Origin: Montifringilla adamsi
Taxonomy: Eukaryota > Chordata > Aves > Passeriformes > Passeridae
DNA length: 64,000 nt
Direction: 5' to 3'
NCBI GenBank assembly: GCA_017590115.1
Contig: JAGGNK010012559.1
Span: 6,488,789 to 6,552,788 of the forward strand
The notes under the pieces were generated by a model. It was not told where the DNA came from. It was given only the letters and a program-made list of their open reading frames with translations, and did not search any database. Positions 63,556 through 64,000 of the stretch are shown piece by piece. How positions within the stretch are numbered: position 1 is the stretch's first letter; every line of letters starts with the position of its first letter. The translations under genes were made by a program, and so were the position numbers.

Positions 63556-64000
63556 TGTAAATACTGTTCAGTAGAGTTTTTAATCGTGATAAATTGCTCC
63601 TGCCGTTGCATAGCTGATTTGTAGCACCAACATCGTTTCTTTGTATGTTTGTAATGATGAGATTTTCAAGGGACGCTTTGATTTGTACAAATGACACCTG
63701 TAAAAGTGGTTTAAAAAAATCCTCATCTGTGACTGATACTTTGTTTGCTTTGAAAAGGGAAAAAAAAACCAAAACAACCAAAGTACCTCTCCCTGCCTGG
63801 AGCTGATTTATCCTGCTCTAGGGTTGGGAGTTTGGGGAATGAGGCAATATTTTCCCATTGTTTGCTTTGCTCCTACTTTTTTTTTCTATCTTTAAATCCT
63901 CCCATCAAGCCTGTTGCTAGGATCCTGGTTACTTGGTTACATCCAGCTTCCCAGGACCCATCTGAGATGTATTCCTGATCTTGGCACAGACAGAGGGACC
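63556..64000. other. Downstream flank of FAM76A
   Basis: AT-rich sequence with poly-A and poly-T runs. No gene is visible before the window ends; by synteny STX12 would follow on the plus strand. Confidence 0.5.

Overview
The window looks like bird nuclear DNA from a compact, GC-rich (probably microchromosomal) region. The evidence is several recognisable CR1 LINE 3'-end fragments, short introns with standard GT/AG sites, many simple repeats and minisatellites, and vertebrate gene content. The gene order FGR(-) ... FAM76A(+) matches what I recall of human 1p35, where AHDC1 lies on the far side of FGR and STX12 follows FAM76A. The species cannot be named from the sequence.

Layout. Positions 1-27,360 hold no gene I can prove. 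This stretch has CpG-rich blocks, AT-rich islands that look like regulatory elements, and tandem repeats. A strong CpG island at about 18.5-21.6 kb carries a ZNF143/THAP11-type promoter motif; by synteny it could be the 5' end of AHDC1 on the minus strand, whose coding exon would lie off the left edge. A short minus-strand signal-peptide-like reading frame runs off position 1. From 32,905 down to 28,353 (minus strand) is a complete Src-family tyrosine kinase, FGR (the gene I believe was described in chicken as YRK), in 11 coding exons. From 38,580 to 44,082 (plus) is a complete 11-exon secreted papain-family cysteine protease (546 aa) of the counting-factor-associated-protein-D-like type. From 49,586 to 61,942 (plus) is FAM76A (9 coding exons, 307 aa), with a CpG-island promoter and a 3' UTR to about 63.55 kb. 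CR1 fragments are confined to the right-hand part, in and around the protease and FAM76A.

The most interesting observation is in the kinase. Two alternative versions of exon 7 lie in tandem, 165 nt and 156 nt, both phase 1 to phase 1. One reads like the FYN brain-type exon 7A and the other like the exon used by mammalian FGR and FYN-T. The locus appears to encode two kinases (534 and 531 aa) differing in the end of SH2, the SH2-kinase linker and the glycine loop, as FYN does.

The three genes are not an operon and show no obvious functional link; their proximity is ordinary synteny. Exon boundaries were read by hand from splice sites, reading frame and family similarity. Transcription start sites and untranslated exons are mostly not determinable.
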